From a virus, in the IMG/VR virus record IMGVR_UViG_3300028392_000136, positions 1 through 39,465 of that record: a stretch of DNA of 39,465 bases; one strand, written 5' to 3'. This document shows, in pieces, positions 1 through 6,936 of the stretch (its first letter is position 1; every line of letters starts with the position of its first letter). The notes beneath the pieces were generated by a model that had not been told where the DNA came from, did not search any database, and saw only the letters and a program-made list of their open reading frames with translations. A program made the translations under genes and the position numbers.

Positions 1-236
1 GCGTCATCCGCATCTCGCTTCGTGCGGTGACATGCAAAAAAGAAATTTTCCTTGACCCCAGCGGCCCAGCAAAAAGGCTCGTTCTCGGGAACGCTGACAG
101 GTGCGACCATCTCGGCCCACTGCTTGTCGATCTGATCGGCCATCGCAGTGAGCATCCGGCACTCCATCCGGTTCACCTGCTGCATGAATTTATCCCACGC
201 TTGGCGGGCTTCTTCGGCTACTTTCGGATCAAGCAT
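1..236 (-). CDS. Partial ORF at left edge, upstream of or part of the large terminase gene
   Basis: The frame opens at ATG 236, preceded by a GAGAG Shine-Dalgarno-like stretch, and runs off the left edge with no stop (78 complete codons). It begins MLDPKVAEEARQAWDKF and is helical and charged at first. If base 39465 is joined to base 1, the frame continues with no stop into the terminase frame, giving a 779-residue ORF. The codons over the join (CTA CTT TTA) are atypical for this GC-rich DNA, and the terminase has its own plausible GTG start at 39428. This may therefore be a separate small gene, for instance a small terminase subunit position, with a start-proximal read-through. Function is unknown. 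Confidence 0.5.
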   Translation of the reverse strand, partial: MLDPKVAEEARQAWDKFMQQVNRMECRMLTAMADQIDKQWAEMVAPVSVPENEPFCWAAGVKENFFFACHRTKRDADD

Positions 237-251
237 TGTGTTTCTCTCAAT

Positions 252-279
252 TTGCTACCCAATTTTCCTCGTTGCTACC
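252..279 (-). repeat. Two direct copies of GGTAGCAA, 20 bp apart
   Basis: On the minus strand GGTAGCAA occurs at 279-272 and 259-252, between the tRNA and ATG 236. The first copy sits in GGAAATAGGTAGC, and a related string, GGAAAATAGGTAACC, lies at the 3' end of the gene ending at 859. A 20-bp spacing places both copies on the same face of the helix, as in activator or repressor half-sites. Regulatory function is inference only. Confidence 0.3.
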
Positions 280-299
280 TATTTCCGACGCCGGAAAAG

Positions 300-374
300 G
301 GCTGTGAATCGGAGTCGAACCGACAACCTCCGGATTTATCATTCCCGGCGCTCTACCAAATGAGCTTCCACAGC
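300..374 (-). tRNA. tRNA-like gene, probable anticodon GAU (Ile), with an enlarged anticodon loop
   Basis: The minus strand folds as a cloverleaf: acceptor GCTGTGG with TCACAGC, D-stem GCTC/GAGC with GG in the loop, T-arm GTCGG-TTCGACT-CCGAT, and a 5-nt variable loop. The anticodon stem CCGGG/TCCGG leaves a 9-nt loop, AATGATAAA, instead of 7. Centring on T33 and A37 reads anticodon GAT, which would decode Ile. CCA is not encoded. It lies just upstream of the left-edge ORF. The odd loop could mean a non-canonical or decaying phage tRNA, or a small misassembly. Confidence 0.7.
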
Positions 375-410
375 CATGCACGCTAACACCGTCCATGTTC
401 TGGTGCAGCG

Positions 411-453
411 GCGGCGGGGAACGTCGGTTGCCACACGTTTCGCTCCCCGCCGC
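411..453. terminator. GC-rich hairpin after the secreted-protein gene
   Basis: GCGGCGGGGA (411-420) pairs perfectly with TCCCCGCCGC (444-453), with a further ACGT/ACGT match inside the 23-nt loop. It follows the stop of the minus-strand gene ending at 469. No T-run follows, so intrinsic termination is uncertain. It could also be a processing structure ahead of the tRNA. Confidence 0.35.
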
Positions 454-468
454 AGCGCCGCAGTTCTG

Positions 469-777
469 TTACCGATACCGCACGACGGCGAACCACCGGC
501 CGTCGCGGCCGCGTGCCACGGCCTTCTCCATCACCGCATACCGTCCCCAGTAGCAGCAGTTCGACAGCGCCGCCTCTGGCGTGCTCCCGCAGCCGATACC
601 CTCACGGCAGCCTGCACGGCCGCTGTGCCGCATCCGGCCCGTGGAGGCCATCGTGTCGGCGTCAGCCTGGGCGCCGGTCACGATGGCTCCCGGCGAATTG
701 CGAACCACGATTCGCTCCGCGTGAGCCGGAGCAGCGACGAGAGCCAGGGCGATCAGAGCCAAGAAAAAACCACGCAT
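469..777 (-). CDS. Small secreted Cys-rich protein
   Basis: 102 residues from ATG 777, chosen because GGAGGTG lies just upstream and the protein then begins with a textbook signal peptide (MRGFF, a hydrophobic Leu/Ala core, then APAHA before the cleavage point). The exported part carries CREGIG, STPEAALSNCCYWG and VARGRDGRWFAVVRYR. This pattern of a short secreted domain with an adjacent CC pair and an aromatic C-terminus resembles hypothetical proteins I recall from Planctomycetota genomes. It could be a lysogenic-conversion or envelope protein. The biochemical role is unknown. Confidence 0.75.
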   Translation of the reverse strand: MRGFFLALIALALVAAPAHAERIVVRNSPGAIVTGAQADADTMASTGRMRHSGRAGCREGIGCGSTPEAALSNCCYWGRYAVMEKAVARGRDGRWFAVVRYR

Positions 778-858
778 GAAAACACCTCCGTGTTGAGTGA
801 ATCGATCCTTCCCCCGGAGCATAACGCAGTGCGCCGTGGAAAAATCCGTAAGGGTTAC

Positions 859-1776
859 CTATTTTCCGTTCACGCGCACATCCTCGGCGATCTGGCCGAG
901 CACACGGCGCCGCGCCGCCTCAAGCCGCTCCTTGTCCTCCTTGCCCCATTCCTGCACCGGAGGCCGATCGTCCGGCCGCTGCATTCGCACCGTGGACGGC
1001 CCCGGAGCGTGCCGCTCATCGAAGCCGCCGGCAAGCACCACATCGACAAATTGATCCTTCCCCGGCTTCGGCGTGTGGACGAATTGCAGGAGCGTCACCG
1101 GGGTGGTGAAGTACTTGCACCCCTTGAGGCTCTGGATGGCCTGCAAGGCCCGCGGGAGCCACGATGGATCCTCCAGCCGATCCGCCAGCCGATCAGGCGG
1201 CTGAGGCTGTTTCCACGGCTTCCCCGGCCCGGCGTTCCAGGCGGCCCGGAGGGTTTCCCACCCCCCCCCTGCGCAAGCATCTCCCGGTGATGATGAAGAG
1301 GATGAATTTCTCTCTTCTCTCTCTCTTCTCTCTGGTGCGCGTGAGCGCACGGGGGTGTGCGCTTCAGCGCACGGGGGCGTGCGCTCTTGCGCACGGGGTC
1401 GTGCGCTTGAGCGCACGGAGTCTTGCGACTCCCTTGAGCTGGCGGCCCGAACGGCGTGCATCGCCCTGTTTTTCGCGGCCTGCGAGAACCGACGCTCCCA
1501 TCCGGGGATCGCCACAGTTCCCGCATCCGAGTCCACAGAGAGCCAGCCGACCGAAACCACCTCGCCCCAGAATAGCTCATCACCCCCGCACAGCTTCCCG
1601 AGCAACCGGAGGCTCACCCTGGCGGTGCCATCCTCACAATTGAGGGCGGCCCAGCCCCAGAGCATCGTGAGCCTGCCGATCACGGTTGCCGGCTCGAGGC
1701 CGGTGCTGTCCACCAGCTGGAGTAGCTCCGGCTTGGTGGGCAGGCAGACGTCATACGGAATCCATTCCCCAGCCAC
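859..1776 (-). CDS. Replisome-organiser-like phage replication protein, carrying iterons in its gene
   Basis: 305 residues from GTG 1776, selected because GGGGAGGATT precedes it and the upstream gene's TAA at 1779 lies inside that ribosome site. The N-terminal ~110 residues (EWIPYDVCLPTKPELLQL, then a compact helical region ending IPGWERRFSQAAKNRA) look like the winged-helix initiator domain of phage replication organisers. The middle is low-complexity Arg/Ser/Glu/Pro, encoded by the iteron and polypurine DNA. The C-terminal ~120 residues contain WNAGPGKPW and a Lys/Arg-rich end. By analogy with lambda O, the N-domain would bind the iterons inside the gene. The helicase-loading partner is not identified. 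Confidence 0.6.
   Translation of the reverse strand: MAGEWIPYDVCLPTKPELLQLVDSTGLEPATVIGRLTMLWGWAALNCEDGTARVSLRLLGKLCGGDELFWGEVVSVGWLSVDSDAGTVAIPGWERRFSQAAKNRAMHAVRAASSRESQDSVRSSARPRAQERTPPCAEAHTPVRSRAPERREREERNSSSSSSPGDACAGGGWETLRAAWNAGPGKPWKQPQPPDRLADRLEDPSWLPRALQAIQSLKGCKYFTTPVTLLQFVHTPKPGKDQFVDVVLAGGFDERHAPGPSTVRMQRPDDRPPVQEWGKEDKERLEAARRRVLGQIAEDVRVNGK
1307..1416. other. Candidate replication origin: four palindromic iterons plus a polypyrimidine tract
   Basis: Four perfect dyads GTGCGC-N4-GCGCAC begin at 1335, 1357, 1379 and 1401, an exact 22-bp period (about two helical turns), separated by similar GGGGGY, GGGGTC-type spacers. Because 22 is not a multiple of 3, they are conserved as DNA and not as peptide repeats. 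Immediately beside the first copy, 1307-1333 is 27 nt of pure C/T, a local GC minimum suited to unwinding. The arrangement inside an initiator-like gene parallels lambda ori within O. Confidence 0.7.
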
Positions 1777-1778
1777 GG

Positions 1779-1967
1779 TTAATCCTCCCCTCTCTCTTTG
1801 ATCCATTCGGACAAAAACTGCTGCCACGGGATCGCCCGTCCGCCACTGCTCCACGCGATCAAGGCCTGCTCTGTCGTGCGATCGCGGTTGAGCTCCTGCT
1901 CTCGCATCCGCTCGGCCAGCTCCGCCGCCTGGCGGAGGCGGAGCCACTCAGGCAGGCGCTCAGCCAT
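1779..1967 (-). CDS. Small charged hypothetical protein
   Basis: 62 residues (MAERLPEWLRLRQAAELAER...), rich in Glu and Arg, predicted mostly helical and probably coiled-coil in its first half. The start overlaps the last 8 bases of the upstream DUF262-HNH gene and the stop lies in the ribosome site of the replication gene, so the three are one translationally coupled unit. It may be a cofactor of either neighbour. No family recognised. Confidence 0.65.
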   Translation of the reverse strand: MAERLPEWLRLRQAAELAERMREQELNRDRTTEQALIAWSSGGRAIPWQQFLSEWIKERGED

Positions 1968-3132
1968 TGCTTGCCTCGCTCATGCCTTCGATAGAACGTC
2001 GCCCACGAGCACGGTTGGTAATCGCAGGCTCCACGATCGTTTCAGTGCCACCGTCGGCGTGAGGGATGATGTGGCTGTCGTCAAAGCCAGCCTGTGCGAT
2101 GTAACGCCGCTCTCGCTTTGGGATCACGAAGGCAGGCCCTCCAGCATCTTTCACTCGCTCCAGCCAGCGAAGTGACATCTGATCCATCCGCACCACCACC
2201 GGCTGGCCGTCAATCACAACCTCAAACCGCGCCGCCCAAGTTTTCCTCAGCGTGTTTGAAGCGACAAACCATTCCACAAGCGAAATGAAAAAGTCAGAAG
2301 CAAGGCCGTTGTTCTTGCTGTAGAAGTGAGCCGAGTAGAGCGCCCTAACTGCCGTCAAATCCCACCGCTTGGCCGGATGCGATTCAGTTTTCATCCGAAG
2401 GATGGCATTCACCCTTTCGATAGTTTGGATAAATGCGTCGGCCTTGCTCCTCCAATCGGAGAGATTCTGATCAAGCCAGATGCGAACCCTCCTCTCAATC
2501 TGATCGTTCAGGCTGAGCTCAGACTTGGCGTAAAGCTGAATTTCTTTGTGCCGGCTGGCGTACTGATAAAACAGCCCAAGGCTATTCCGGTGAAGCTGGC
2601 CGGCTTTCTTTCTGCCGTGATCGCTGGAGCGGCTAATGCCTGCCATTCCAACAGACAGATCGTCCAGCTTCATGCGAATGAATTCATACATTTCCTTACC
2701 GGCCGTGTCGCGCTCAAGATCGCCGCGATATTTTTCGTACGGAACAAGTCCGATTCCGTCGTTCAGGTGCTGAAAGTCGAGCCTTGCTTCGTCGTGCGAC
2801 TCATACTCCATTGACTGATGAGATACGTTCGCATTTTGGAGGATCCCGACGTCTTCCTTCGTCAAGCCATACAAAGAAGGATTCTCAATGGCCCTCATTA
2901 GAGTTGTGATCCTCTGCCTTCCGTCCTGAAGGAATTTGGTTGAGCCGCCTTTTAGCTTGTACGTAGTGATTACTCCAAGCACATGCTCGAGGGAGATAGT
3001 TCGGCGCAGAAAATGAACAGCCTTTTTGGGGCTCCATACGTATTCACGCTGATAGTCCGGATCAATCAGATCGCGAACCCGATAATCTTGAACAATGTCT
3101 TTTGCAAGTCTGGTGCTCGCGCCGATGCTCAT
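1960..3132 (-). CDS. DUF262 (ParB/Srx-fold) protein with C-terminal HNH-like nuclease motif
   Basis: 390 residues. Near the N-terminus are YQREYVWSPKK (about 27-37) and QDGRQRITTL (about 69-78), the two hallmark boxes of DUF262, the ParB/sulfiredoxin-fold domain of GmrS-type NTP-driven restriction enzymes. The usual DGQQR is DGRQR here. The C-terminus has SHIIPHADGG (353-362) followed by NRARGRR, which matches the His and Asn of an HNH core without the zinc-binding CxxC pairs. The ATG overlaps the methyltransferase stop by 4 bp. I infer a nuclease paired with the methyltransferase, either a restriction/exclusion unit or a DNA-processing pair. Target is unknown. Confidence 0.75.
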   Translation of the reverse strand: MSIGASTRLAKDIVQDYRVRDLIDPDYQREYVWSPKKAVHFLRRTISLEHVLGVITTYKLKGGSTKFLQDGRQRITTLMRAIENPSLYGLTKEDVGILQNANVSHQSMEYESHDEARLDFQHLNDGIGLVPYEKYRGDLERDTAGKEMYEFIRMKLDDLSVGMAGISRSSDHGRKKAGQLHRNSLGLFYQYASRHKEIQLYAKSELSLNDQIERRVRIWLDQNLSDWRSKADAFIQTIERVNAILRMKTESHPAKRWDLTAVRALYSAHFYSKNNGLASDFFISLVEWFVASNTLRKTWAARFEVVIDGQPVVVRMDQMSLRWLERVKDAGGPAFVIPKRERRYIAQAGFDDSHIIPHADGGTETIVEPAITNRARGRRSIEGMSEASNG

Positions 3133-4571
3133 GTTCCTGAAAGCCTTTCTGTTGCGATATCCGCGAACCGTTCGCTCTTCTCGATGCCGACATACTTTCG
3201 GCCGTTTCGGACAGAGGCCACGCCACTCGTGCCGCTGCCGTTAAACGGATCAACCACAAGATCCCCAGGCATCGAAGCGCAGAGCACGATCGGTTCCACC
3301 AGCGCCAGCGGAAGCTGCGTCGGAAAGTCTGGAATCCGCTCTGCGCATGTGCCGGTGAGTCGTGGAATCTGCCAGACGTCATCCCAGATCTTTCCGCCGA
3401 CAGAAGCTCGAGCATCGCCGTACTTCGTCTGCCTGTCGCTTGGCCGCGTCACGGCCTCCGAGTTGAATACGAACGCCTTTGGATCCTTGACGGCATAAAA
3501 TATGTGCCTGCTGGTGCGGTTGAACTTGTTGGAGCAGTTGACTCCAAACGTCTCGTACCACTTGATCCACGAACGAACCGTCAACCCACGGCGCTTGAGG
3601 ATCAAGGCATATTCCGCCGCGTACTCATCGCCGATCATCACCCAGAGCGATCCATCATCGGTGAGGCAGTCGCAGCAGAGTCCGATCCAGTCATCTACCC
3701 ACCGGAGATACTTGTCGTTAGGCAGGCTGTCGGCGTCCGAACCTGTGCCGTAATCGATTCCAATGTTGTAGGGAGGATCGGTGAATATTAGCCGCGCCGG
3801 GCCGTGCTCGTCTCGCACCGATGCCAGCCCGTCGAGCACATCCACGTTGAGCACAGACCACGTTGGCCGATCTTTTTCGTGGCAAACCTCGGCGGCCTTC
3901 TGCGCCGCCTGGGCGGCCAGCTGCTCGCGGCGTTTGCGGCTGCGGATTTCCTTTAGGGCGGCGGCTGAACTTATGGCTCCCGATACAACCTTTGCCTCAA
4001 GATCTGGATGCTTGGCGATCTGCTCCGCCCGTCCCATCGTGGCCGGCGATACCCGCGCCTCGGCGGCGCGGGCCTCGCGGGCCGGATGCTTTCCGCCTTT
4101 TGGTCGCGGCTCATTGTGATCCGCGACCAAAGTCTCACCCAAACGAGGCTTGCTCTTGGCGTGCTGCACCTTCGCTGCCGCCGCCCGCTTGGCGTTGCCT
4201 GCGGCCTTGATTGCGCCGTGCTTCTTGGCCCACTTGGCCGAGCCTTCTTCGCACCGCTTGAAGGCCAATGCGCGAACGATCCCTTCCATGTCGCGGCGAG
4301 CACCATTCAGCGACCACGCAAAGGCCCACGGATCACCGTCGAAGTCGCGAGTCTGTGGATCAATCCCAAGCTCAAGGCACGCGCGATATCTGTTTCTGCC
4401 GTCAAGAATCATCCCGTCGCACACGGTGACAGGCTCGCGTTGTCCGCTCACCAGAATGTCGGCCTTTAGTTCCGAAAACCGCGCATCATCCATTATTGGA
4501 AAAGCATTGGCTGCCGGATGGCTCTTCAGTTCTTCCGCTACTGCTGGCATAAAAGCCTCCTTGCGTGTCAT
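3129..4571 (-). CDS. ParB-domain DNA amino-methyltransferase (beta class)
   Basis: 480 residues. An N-terminal ParB-like domain (to about 110) has MILDGRNRYRACLELG. A Lys/Ala-rich linker follows, then a methyltransferase with the catalytic DPPYN box (265-269) and, further on, the SAM-binding DPFNGSGTSG (441-450). Catalytic box before SAM box is the beta-class order, giving N6-adenine or N4-cytosine methylation. Two starts are plausible: 4571, ATGA-coupled to the upstream gene with GGAGG nearby, or 4550, five bases after AAGGAGG. Downstream is the DUF262-HNH gene with a 4-bp overlap, suggesting modification plus nuclease. Phages also use such orphan enzymes for self-protection. Confidence 0.9.
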   Translation of the reverse strand: MTRKEAFMPAVAEELKSHPAANAFPIMDDARFSELKADILVSGQREPVTVCDGMILDGRNRYRACLELGIDPQTRDFDGDPWAFAWSLNGARRDMEGIVRALAFKRCEEGSAKWAKKHGAIKAAGNAKRAAAAKVQHAKSKPRLGETLVADHNEPRPKGGKHPAREARAAEARVSPATMGRAEQIAKHPDLEAKVVSGAISSAAALKEIRSRKRREQLAAQAAQKAAEVCHEKDRPTWSVLNVDVLDGLASVRDEHGPARLIFTDPPYNIGIDYGTGSDADSLPNDKYLRWVDDWIGLCCDCLTDDGSLWVMIGDEYAAEYALILKRRGLTVRSWIKWYETFGVNCSNKFNRTSRHIFYAVKDPKAFVFNSEAVTRPSDRQTKYGDARASVGGKIWDDVWQIPRLTGTCAERIPDFPTQLPLALVEPIVLCASMPGDLVVDPFNGSGTSGVASVRNGRKYVGIEKSERFADIATERLSGT

Positions 4572-4876
4572 ACCCCCACCCTCCGATAAAGCGCCTCGCG
4601 TCCCCCACCCGCATTCCGCGTCTCCCCGTCTCGCACCACCAGCCCGGCCCTCCGGAGCTCCGGCAGTCGCTTCGACACCGCGGCCACCGTAAGCCCCGTC
4701 CGCACCGCCAGCATCGATTGCCCGGCCGGCCCGGCCGCCAGGGCGTCAAGGATGAGCTGCCGATCTCCCAGCGGTGCTCGAGCTGCCGCCGCGTGTGACG
4801 TCGGCGGATCGCTCCGCCTGGCGATCGGTGCGTCGAGGCACAGGAAGCGTTGGCCGTCGTCGATCCGTCTGGTCAT
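4568..4876 (-). CDS. Small winged-helix DNA-binding protein
   Basis: 102 residues from ATG 4876 (GGAGGGG four bases upstream). SDPPTSHAAA is followed by a helical domain with LDALAAGPAGQSMLAVRTGL, VAAVSKRLPELRRAGLV and a wing-like GGREALYRRV. This is a MarR/winged-helix pattern in which the ELRRAGLV helix is the recognition end. It overlaps the methyltransferase gene by ATGA and may control that module. Specific family uncertain. The 166 bases between this gene and the one ending at 5043 hold only a short GC hairpin (CCGCC/GGCGG near 5011-5025). Confidence 0.65.
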   Translation of the reverse strand: MTRRIDDGQRFLCLDAPIARRSDPPTSHAAAARAPLGDRQLILDALAAGPAGQSMLAVRTGLTVAAVSKRLPELRRAGLVVRDGETRNAGGGREALYRRVGV

Positions 4877-5042
4877 CTCACCCCTCCATGTGTATCGGCC
4901 GCGTCTCGTGCGGCATCCGGCTGGTTCGTGCCTGTGTCTACTCAAGCTCCCAGCTGCCGGTGTTGTGAGGAACGATGAAACCCCATGCACCTCCGGCTGG
5001 CATCCACATTCCGCCGCCTCGGCGGTGCCCAGTGGGGGGCGC

Positions 5043-5225
5043 TTACCTTGGCACAGTCAACGTGTGCCGCATGATCTGTCTGACTCCGTGGCCTAGATAT
5101 TCATCCTCAAGGGTGTATTCGTAGGTGCAGCCTCCGGCCGGATAGGAGAGCGACGTCTGCTCAATGTGCAGCAGCCTCCATTGCCCATCCAAAATCCCGC
5201 CAAGAAATAACACCCATCGCATCAT
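5043..5225 (-). CDS. Small hypothetical phage protein
   Basis: 60 residues from ATG 5225, 7 bases after GAGGTG. It starts MMRWVLFLGGILDGQW and contains Tyr-rich CTYEYTLEDEYLG before HTLTVP. The FLGGxxDG start followed by a tyrosine-rich strand is a pattern I associate with small phage proteins of unknown role. The gene begins 11 bases after the SSB-like gene stop, so it belongs to the same operon. Confidence 0.6.
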   Translation of the reverse strand: MMRWVLFLGGILDGQWRLLHIEQTSLSYPAGGCTYEYTLEDEYLGHGVRQIMRHTLTVPR

Positions 5226-5236
5226 CGGTAGGCACC

Positions 5237-5773
5237 TCAAAATGGAATGTCATCGTCGGGAGGCAGGCCCGCCGCGGCCGTGGCCGCCTTGGCCTTTTGG
5301 TGCGGAGTGCGTGCGGCCGGCTTGCGTGCCGGTGCCGGCTCCGGCTCTGGAGCGTCCGATGGCTCCGGTGCATACCACTCGGCCACCTGAGCACGATCGC
5401 CGCTCTTGCCCGGATACACCGTGGTCTCAACGTCCGCATGGCATCCCACCAGCGATGATGCCCAGGCATCGGGGCCGCTGTCAGCCTTCGTGCCGGTGGC
5501 CTCACAGACGCGATCCACCATCCATTTCCAATGCCGCGGGACGTCGCAGAAAAAGACAAACTTGCGGCCGGCCACGCGAGTCTCGAGCGTGATGGAAACG
5601 CGCCAGCCTTCGGGATTCTTTTCCTTCCAGTCCGGCTTATCGGGCACGTATTTCATCTGGTCATATTTCGCACCCGTGATCTGCACGGAGTGCCGGCCGG
5701 GCGGGAGCACGCCGTAGGCCTTCGGCTCCTCCTTGATCTGCTCCTCTGTCCATCCCCAATCGTCATATGACAT
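5237..5773 (-). CDS. DUF669-like single-stranded-DNA-binding protein with an SSB-type tail
   Basis: 178 residues. The first ~110 residues (GVLPPGRHSVQITGAKYD, then beta-strand-rich SITLETRVAGRKFVFF) resemble DUF669-type phage proteins that accompany RecA-like phage ATPases. A disordered Pro/Ala/Glu linker follows, and the protein ends DDDIPF. That acidic tip matches the end of bacterial SSB proteins, which recruits repair enzymes. I infer that it coats single-stranded DNA and partners the Sak4-like ATPase at 6933-7838 in recombination or replication. Confidence 0.75.
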   Translation of the reverse strand: MSYDDWGWTEEQIKEEPKAYGVLPPGRHSVQITGAKYDQMKYVPDKPDWKEKNPEGWRVSITLETRVAGRKFVFFCDVPRHWKWMVDRVCEATGTKADSGPDAWASSLVGCHADVETTVYPGKSGDRAQVAEWYAPEPSDAPEPEPAPARKPAARTPHQKAKAATAAAGLPPDDDIPF

Positions 5774-5990
5774 TCGTCACCTCTTTTTTGTTTTTTGGAA
5801 CCGCATCCAGCCACGCCCGGAGCGCCTCCAAGTATTCGTTGGCATCGCTCACCACCTGCTCGGCCTGTTTGATCTGCCTCGCCTGCTCTTCGATAATCGC
5901 TCGCTGCCTCTCCACCTGCTCAAGCAGCTCGGCCACGTTTACTGTTTGTTGCTCGTCTTGTTCTCCCCACCAACTGAGCCAGGGCGGCAT
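5763..5990 (-). CDS. Coiled-coil protein
   Basis: 75 residues. Positions ~15-60 form an unbroken charged helix (VNVAELLEQVERQRAIIEEQ) with heptad spacing, a likely dimeric coiled coil. The N-terminus has three Trp residues (MPPWLSWWGE). It overlaps the SSB-like gene by 11 bp and the upstream gene by 52 bp in another frame. Function unknown; possibly an accessory to the recombination module. Confidence 0.6.
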   Translation of the reverse strand: MPPWLSWWGEQDEQQTVNVAELLEQVERQRAIIEEQARQIKQAEQVVSDANEYLEALRAWLDAVPKNKKEVTNVI

Positions 5991-6193
5991 GTTTGTATCT
6001 CCGGAGTGTGTTGGTTCCCGACTGGCACGATGCGATCGGTCTCTTTGCTGGCCATCTCTTCGATCATTTGCAGAGCCCTAGCTGGTGCCACCTCGCCCCG
6101 CTCGGCCGACAGGCCGATCTGCACGATCTCTCTGAGCTTCAACAGAGCCACGGCCTTGGCCGCGGCCCACGGGGTTTGGTGGTGCCAGCTCAT
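5939..6193 (-). CDS. Hypothetical helical protein
   Basis: 84 residues, ATGA-coupled to the gene upstream. The first 55 residues are helical (HQTPWAAAKAVALLKLREIV, then ALQMIEEMASKE) and the tail is polar. Its last 52 bases overlap the next gene in another frame. Not recognised. Position places it in the early replication/recombination operon. Confidence 0.55.
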   Translation of the reverse strand: MSWHHQTPWAAAKAVALLKLREIVQIGLSAERGEVAPARALQMIEEMASKETDRIVPVGNQHTPEIQTCRPGSVGGENKTSNKQ

Positions 6194-6528
6194 ATGCTCT
6201 CCGTTTCCAGCGGCGCCGAGGCCGCGATTACCTTCATGTCCGTGATCGTGTCGAGCAGCTCCACGTGGATCGGCTGGTTGTCATCTGCCATCGATGCCAA
6301 GGTGGCGTAGAGCCTTCGCACCATGTGATTAAGGCCACCGCCGAATCGAATCATCTGATCGCTCGTGATCGTCGGAAGCTCTGGCCACGGATGCCGAACG
6401 GCCCGGATTGGCCGCTTTGGATTCCATAGTTGCGTGAGCATCCGGCACTCCTCGAGCTCATGCTGCTGGTGTGCGAACGTGCTCGGCGGCCCGTCCTTTG
6501 GCAGCAGGCTCTCAAATCGTTCACCCAT
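6190..6528 (-). CDS. Hypothetical early protein
   Basis: 112 residues from ATG 6528, five bases after GGAGGTG. Contains HQQHELEECRMLTQLWNPKR and a helical C-terminus ending LETESI. No transmembrane segment or known motif seen. Overlaps the HTH gene upstream by 8 bp and is ATGA-coupled downstream. Confidence 0.6.
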   Translation of the reverse strand: MGERFESLLPKDGPPSTFAHQQHELEECRMLTQLWNPKRPIRAVRHPWPELPTITSDQMIRFGGGLNHMVRRLYATLASMADDNQPIHVELLDTITDMKVIAASAPLETESI

Positions 6529-6751
6529 TGGCACACCTCCACACGGTGGGAGGCGTGTTGACGCCCGCGATGTGCCGGCATCCGCAATACGTGATCAGCC
6601 CGGCCCGCTGCATCTTCCTTCGGTGGTAATTGGCCACGTGGGGCGATAGCCCGGTGATGGCAGCCAGTTCGCAATCCGTGAGGCCCTCCGGGTTAGCCTG
6701 GAGGGCGGCGAGGATTGCTGGGGCGTGGGCGCTGACAAGAGCTGTGCTCAT
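6521..6751 (-). CDS. Winged-helix/HTH regulator
   Basis: 76 residues. ILAALQANPEGLTDCELAAITGLSPHVANYHRRKMQRAGLI reads as three helices of a winged helix: helix 2 LTDCELAAITG, recognition helix SPHVANYHRRKMQRAG. A short wing follows with CGCRH. Likely DNA-binding, either a regulator of early genes or a replication accessory. ATGA overlap with the upstream coiled-coil gene. Confidence 0.65.
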   Translation of the reverse strand: MSTALVSAHAPAILAALQANPEGLTDCELAAITGLSPHVANYHRRKMQRAGLITYCGCRHIAGVNTPPTVWRCANG

Positions 6752-6936
6752 GCGATCACCTCCGTCCTATCCAGCCGGCGCCGGAGCGTCTGGATCTGAT
6801 CGTCGCGATCGGCCACGGCCCGGCGGAGCATCGCTTCGGTTTTCTCGCGCCACTGGCACTCGGCCCGCAGCTGTTTCATCTCCCACGCCTGATCCGCGTG
6901 CCTGGGGAAGAGCCATTTGAGGAGTCGGGCAGTCAT
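6748..6936 (-). CDS. Small coiled-coil protein
   Basis: 62 residues, almost entirely one amphipathic charged helix (WEMKQLRAECQWREKTEAML then RDDQIQTLRRRLDR). ATGA overlaps join it to the Sak4-like ATPase upstream and the HTH gene downstream. Possibly a small partner protein; function unknown. Confidence 0.6.
   Translation of the reverse strand: MTARLLKWLFPRHADQAWEMKQLRAECQWREKTEAMLRRAVADRDDQIQTLRRRLDRTEVIA

Noticed and set aside
376-1290. 304-residue plus-strand ORF
   Set aside because: Runs through the hairpin at 411-453, opposite two supported genes, with low-complexity Arg/His/Pro content.
1335-1416. CRISPR array
   Set aside because: Units are contiguous 22-bp palindromic iterons with no unique spacers and no cas genes.
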